Below, one piece after another: positions 5,568-6,834 of a stretch of DNA of 6,834 nucleotides. The stretch lies in assembly GCA_949283905.1 (NCBI GenBank), contig CASDUB010000015.1, positions 1-6,834 on the forward strand, read 5' to 3'. Position 1 is the stretch's first letter; each line of letters opens with the position of its first letter. The position numbers were made by a program, and so were the translations under genes. The notes below the pieces were generated by a model, which ran no database searches, was not told the DNA's origin, and worked only from the letters and a program-made list of their open reading frames with translations. This DNA is from an uncultured Lachnospiraceae bacterium (GTDB lineage: Bacteria > Bacillota > Clostridia > Lachnospirales > Lachnospiraceae).

Positions 5568-6779
5568 ATGGCAAAGTTTTTTAAAGTAATTATAGATATC
5601 TTGATAGTTTTGTACATAGCTTCATTTGCGGCGCTGTTCATTCCGCCGGTTATCGGCATCACGACAATCGTTTCAAAACCCGGCGTTGATTCCAACCTTC
5701 AAACAGGAACAGTCGCATACGGCACGAAAGAATCTCTTGATACTCTTTCTGTCGGAGACACGATAATCTACAATTCAGAAGAAAAGACATATGTATACGA
5801 GATCACCGATCTGTCAGACGCAGAGTCAGGATCTATTTCAGTTAAAGCTTATGAAGACGCTGAGCCTGAGACGATCAATGTACGCAGAACAGCGACAAAG
5901 CTGCTCTTCTACGTTCCGTTTCTCGGCTACATAATGATAGCAGTCGGCAGCACACAGGGTCTTATCATACTCGGAGCTGTCGCGGCAGTTCTTATCGTAC
6001 TGTTTATCATCACTGAAGTATGCTACAGAAAATCAAGAGCCAAAAAAGGCGAGCTTATCGACGACGAAGAAGAATACGAACAGGACAGAAAATACTTCCG
6101 TGATCTCGCAGCAAGCCAGAGCAGACCAAACGGTCTTGACGTACTCGGAACACTTTCGATCCCGCCTGTTGCAGATCTTATGGATGAAGAAACATCAGAA
6201 TCTTCTGTTTCAAACACCATCGCTCTCGATGAAGAATTGGAAGATCCCGAGCTTGTTCTCAAACCGGCCAACGCAGCCGTGAGCAAAACCGCTCCTGTCG
6301 CTGCCGATGAATCAGATTTCGAAATAGAGATCGACAATGCGGTCTCAGAGCCGGAAGTTGCTGACGAATCACCTGCCAAAGCCGAAAATATCGATTCAGT
6401 AAATGCTTCTGAAGAAAAAGCAGAGATAAAATCCGCAGCTGCAAAAGAAACAAAAAAAGACATCGAAGAAAAAACTTCGGTCAAAAAGACCGAAAAAGAT
6501 TTTTCAAACACTTCCGATATTAACGATATCGGAAATGCGCTTGAGATTGCACTTGAAAACGAGCAAATGAATTCTACTCCTCATTCTGCTCCGTCTCCTG
6601 CTCCTTCAACTGTTCCGGAGCAGACACAGCACTCTGACGCAGAAGAAATCGAGCTTGCGATTCCTGCAAAATCACTCGACGAACTGCTTCAGGAAGCTTA
6701 TTCAAACGGCGAGGATCCGAAAGTAACAAAAGATTCCACAACAGGTATTACTTTCGTTGATTATTCAAACTGCTTCTAA
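5568..6779 (+). CDS. Membrane protein with degenerate SipW-type signal peptidase domain and acidic tail
   Basis: A 403-residue protein of unknown function. The first third reads like a SipW/archaeal-type signal peptidase I: a membrane segment at about residues 6-34, the block GVDSNLQTGTVAYG (39-52), VGDTIIYN (62-69), then FYVPFLGYIMIAVGSTQG (114-131), which matches the IPYLGY...PLG region before the C-terminal membrane helix (about 131-151). The catalytic motif GSMEPT of active enzymes aligns to PGVDSN, so the nucleophilic Ser is Gly39. The usual THR(V) His is replaced in KTYVYEIT, and no GD-N motif follows. It is therefore predicted to be inactive. Basic residues at 154-160 suggest that the tail is cytoplasmic. 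Residues 161-403 are acidic, Ser/Ala/Glu-rich and apparently disordered, ending in an amphipathic SLDELLQEAYSNGED stretch. ATG 5568 follows AAAGGAG (5556-5562) with 5-nt spacing; a TTG at 5529 lacks such a site. It is transcribed divergently from the GIY-YIG gene. Confidence 0.8.
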   Translation: MAKFFKVIIDILIVLYIASFAALFIPPVIGITTIVSKPGVDSNLQTGTVAYGTKESLDTLSVGDTIIYNSEEKTYVYEITDLSDAESGSISVKAYEDAEPETINVRRTATKLLFYVPFLGYIMIAVGSTQGLIILGAVAAVLIVLFIITEVCYRKSRAKKGELIDDEEEYEQDRKYFRDLAASQSRPNGLDVLGTLSIPPVADLMDEETSESSVSNTIALDEELEDPELVLKPANAAVSKTAPVAADESDFEIEIDNAVSEPEVADESPAKAENIDSVNASEEKAEIKSAAAKETKKDIEEKTSVKKTEKDFSNTSDINDIGNALEIALENEQMNSTPHSAPSPAPSTVPEQTQHSDAEEIELAIPAKSLDELLQEAYSNGEDPKVTKDSTTGITFVDYSNCF

Positions 6780-6834
6780 ATCGATCTCACGCATGATCAA
6801 CACCGACAACAATTTAAGGACGTCCGACATATAT

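Noticed and set aside
6023..6511. A 162-codon Ser-rich open frame antisense to the acidic tail.
   Set aside because: Glu/Asp/Lys/Ser-rich coding sequence readily leaves an open Ser/Phe-rich frame on the other strand. No promoter or ribosome binding site is seen.
6780..6834. A terminator or new gene start after the plus-strand membrane protein gene.
   Set aside because: Only 55 bases remain. I see no hairpin with a U-tract and no convincing start site.

Overview
The window looks like a chromosomal segment of an anaerobic low-to-moderate-GC Firmicute, most likely a Clostridia/Lachnospiraceae-type gut bacterium. The evidence is a SAM-I (S-box) riboswitch on metK, a clostridial-type hexameric glutamate dehydrogenase, strong AGGAGG-type ribosome binding sites, vegetative sigma-A-like promoters with 17-bp spacers, and frequent TTG start candidates. 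The taxon is inferred from these traits, not identified by a search.

Layout, left to right. (1) The 5' two thirds of a nitroreductase-family gene (minus strand) runs off the left edge. (2) metK (minus strand, SAM synthetase) ends at a hairpin terminator and is preceded by a well-preserved SAM-I riboswitch with a terminator/antiterminator switch and a promoter. (3) murA (minus strand, first committed step of peptidoglycan precursor synthesis) has its own promoter, a dyad at its transcription start and a hairpin after its stop. (4) Between gdhA and murA lies a 123-nt, elaborately base-paired element ending in a U-tract on the minus strand. It is either an unusually large gdhA terminator, a structured small RNA, or a palindromic repeat. 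(5) gdhA (minus strand, probably NADP-type glutamate dehydrogenase) has a promoter whose -35 box lies inside a 10-bp inverted repeat. (6) A short AT-rich stretch contains a 39-bp tandem duplication that invades the 3' end of (7), a small GIY-YIG nuclease-domain protein (minus strand). (8) Divergent from it, on the plus strand, is a 403-aa membrane protein. Its N-terminal part resembles a SipW/archaeal-type signal peptidase I but lacks the Ser and other catalytic residues, and it carries a long acidic low-complexity tail.

The genes appear to be separately transcribed housekeeping or accessory units rather than one operon: nearly every gene has its own recognisable promoter, and several have hairpin terminators. 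metK, murA and gdhA cover SAM supply, cell-wall precursor synthesis and ammonium assimilation. I see no phage, transposase, CRISPR or toxin-antitoxin module. The two gene-free stretches of about 300 bases (1646-1947 and 3241-3553) are filled by the riboswitch/promoter/terminator set and by the structured RNA/murA promoter respectively. The parts most worth a second look are the 123-nt structured element, the catalytically dead signal-peptidase-like protein, and the inverted repeats placed on promoter elements.
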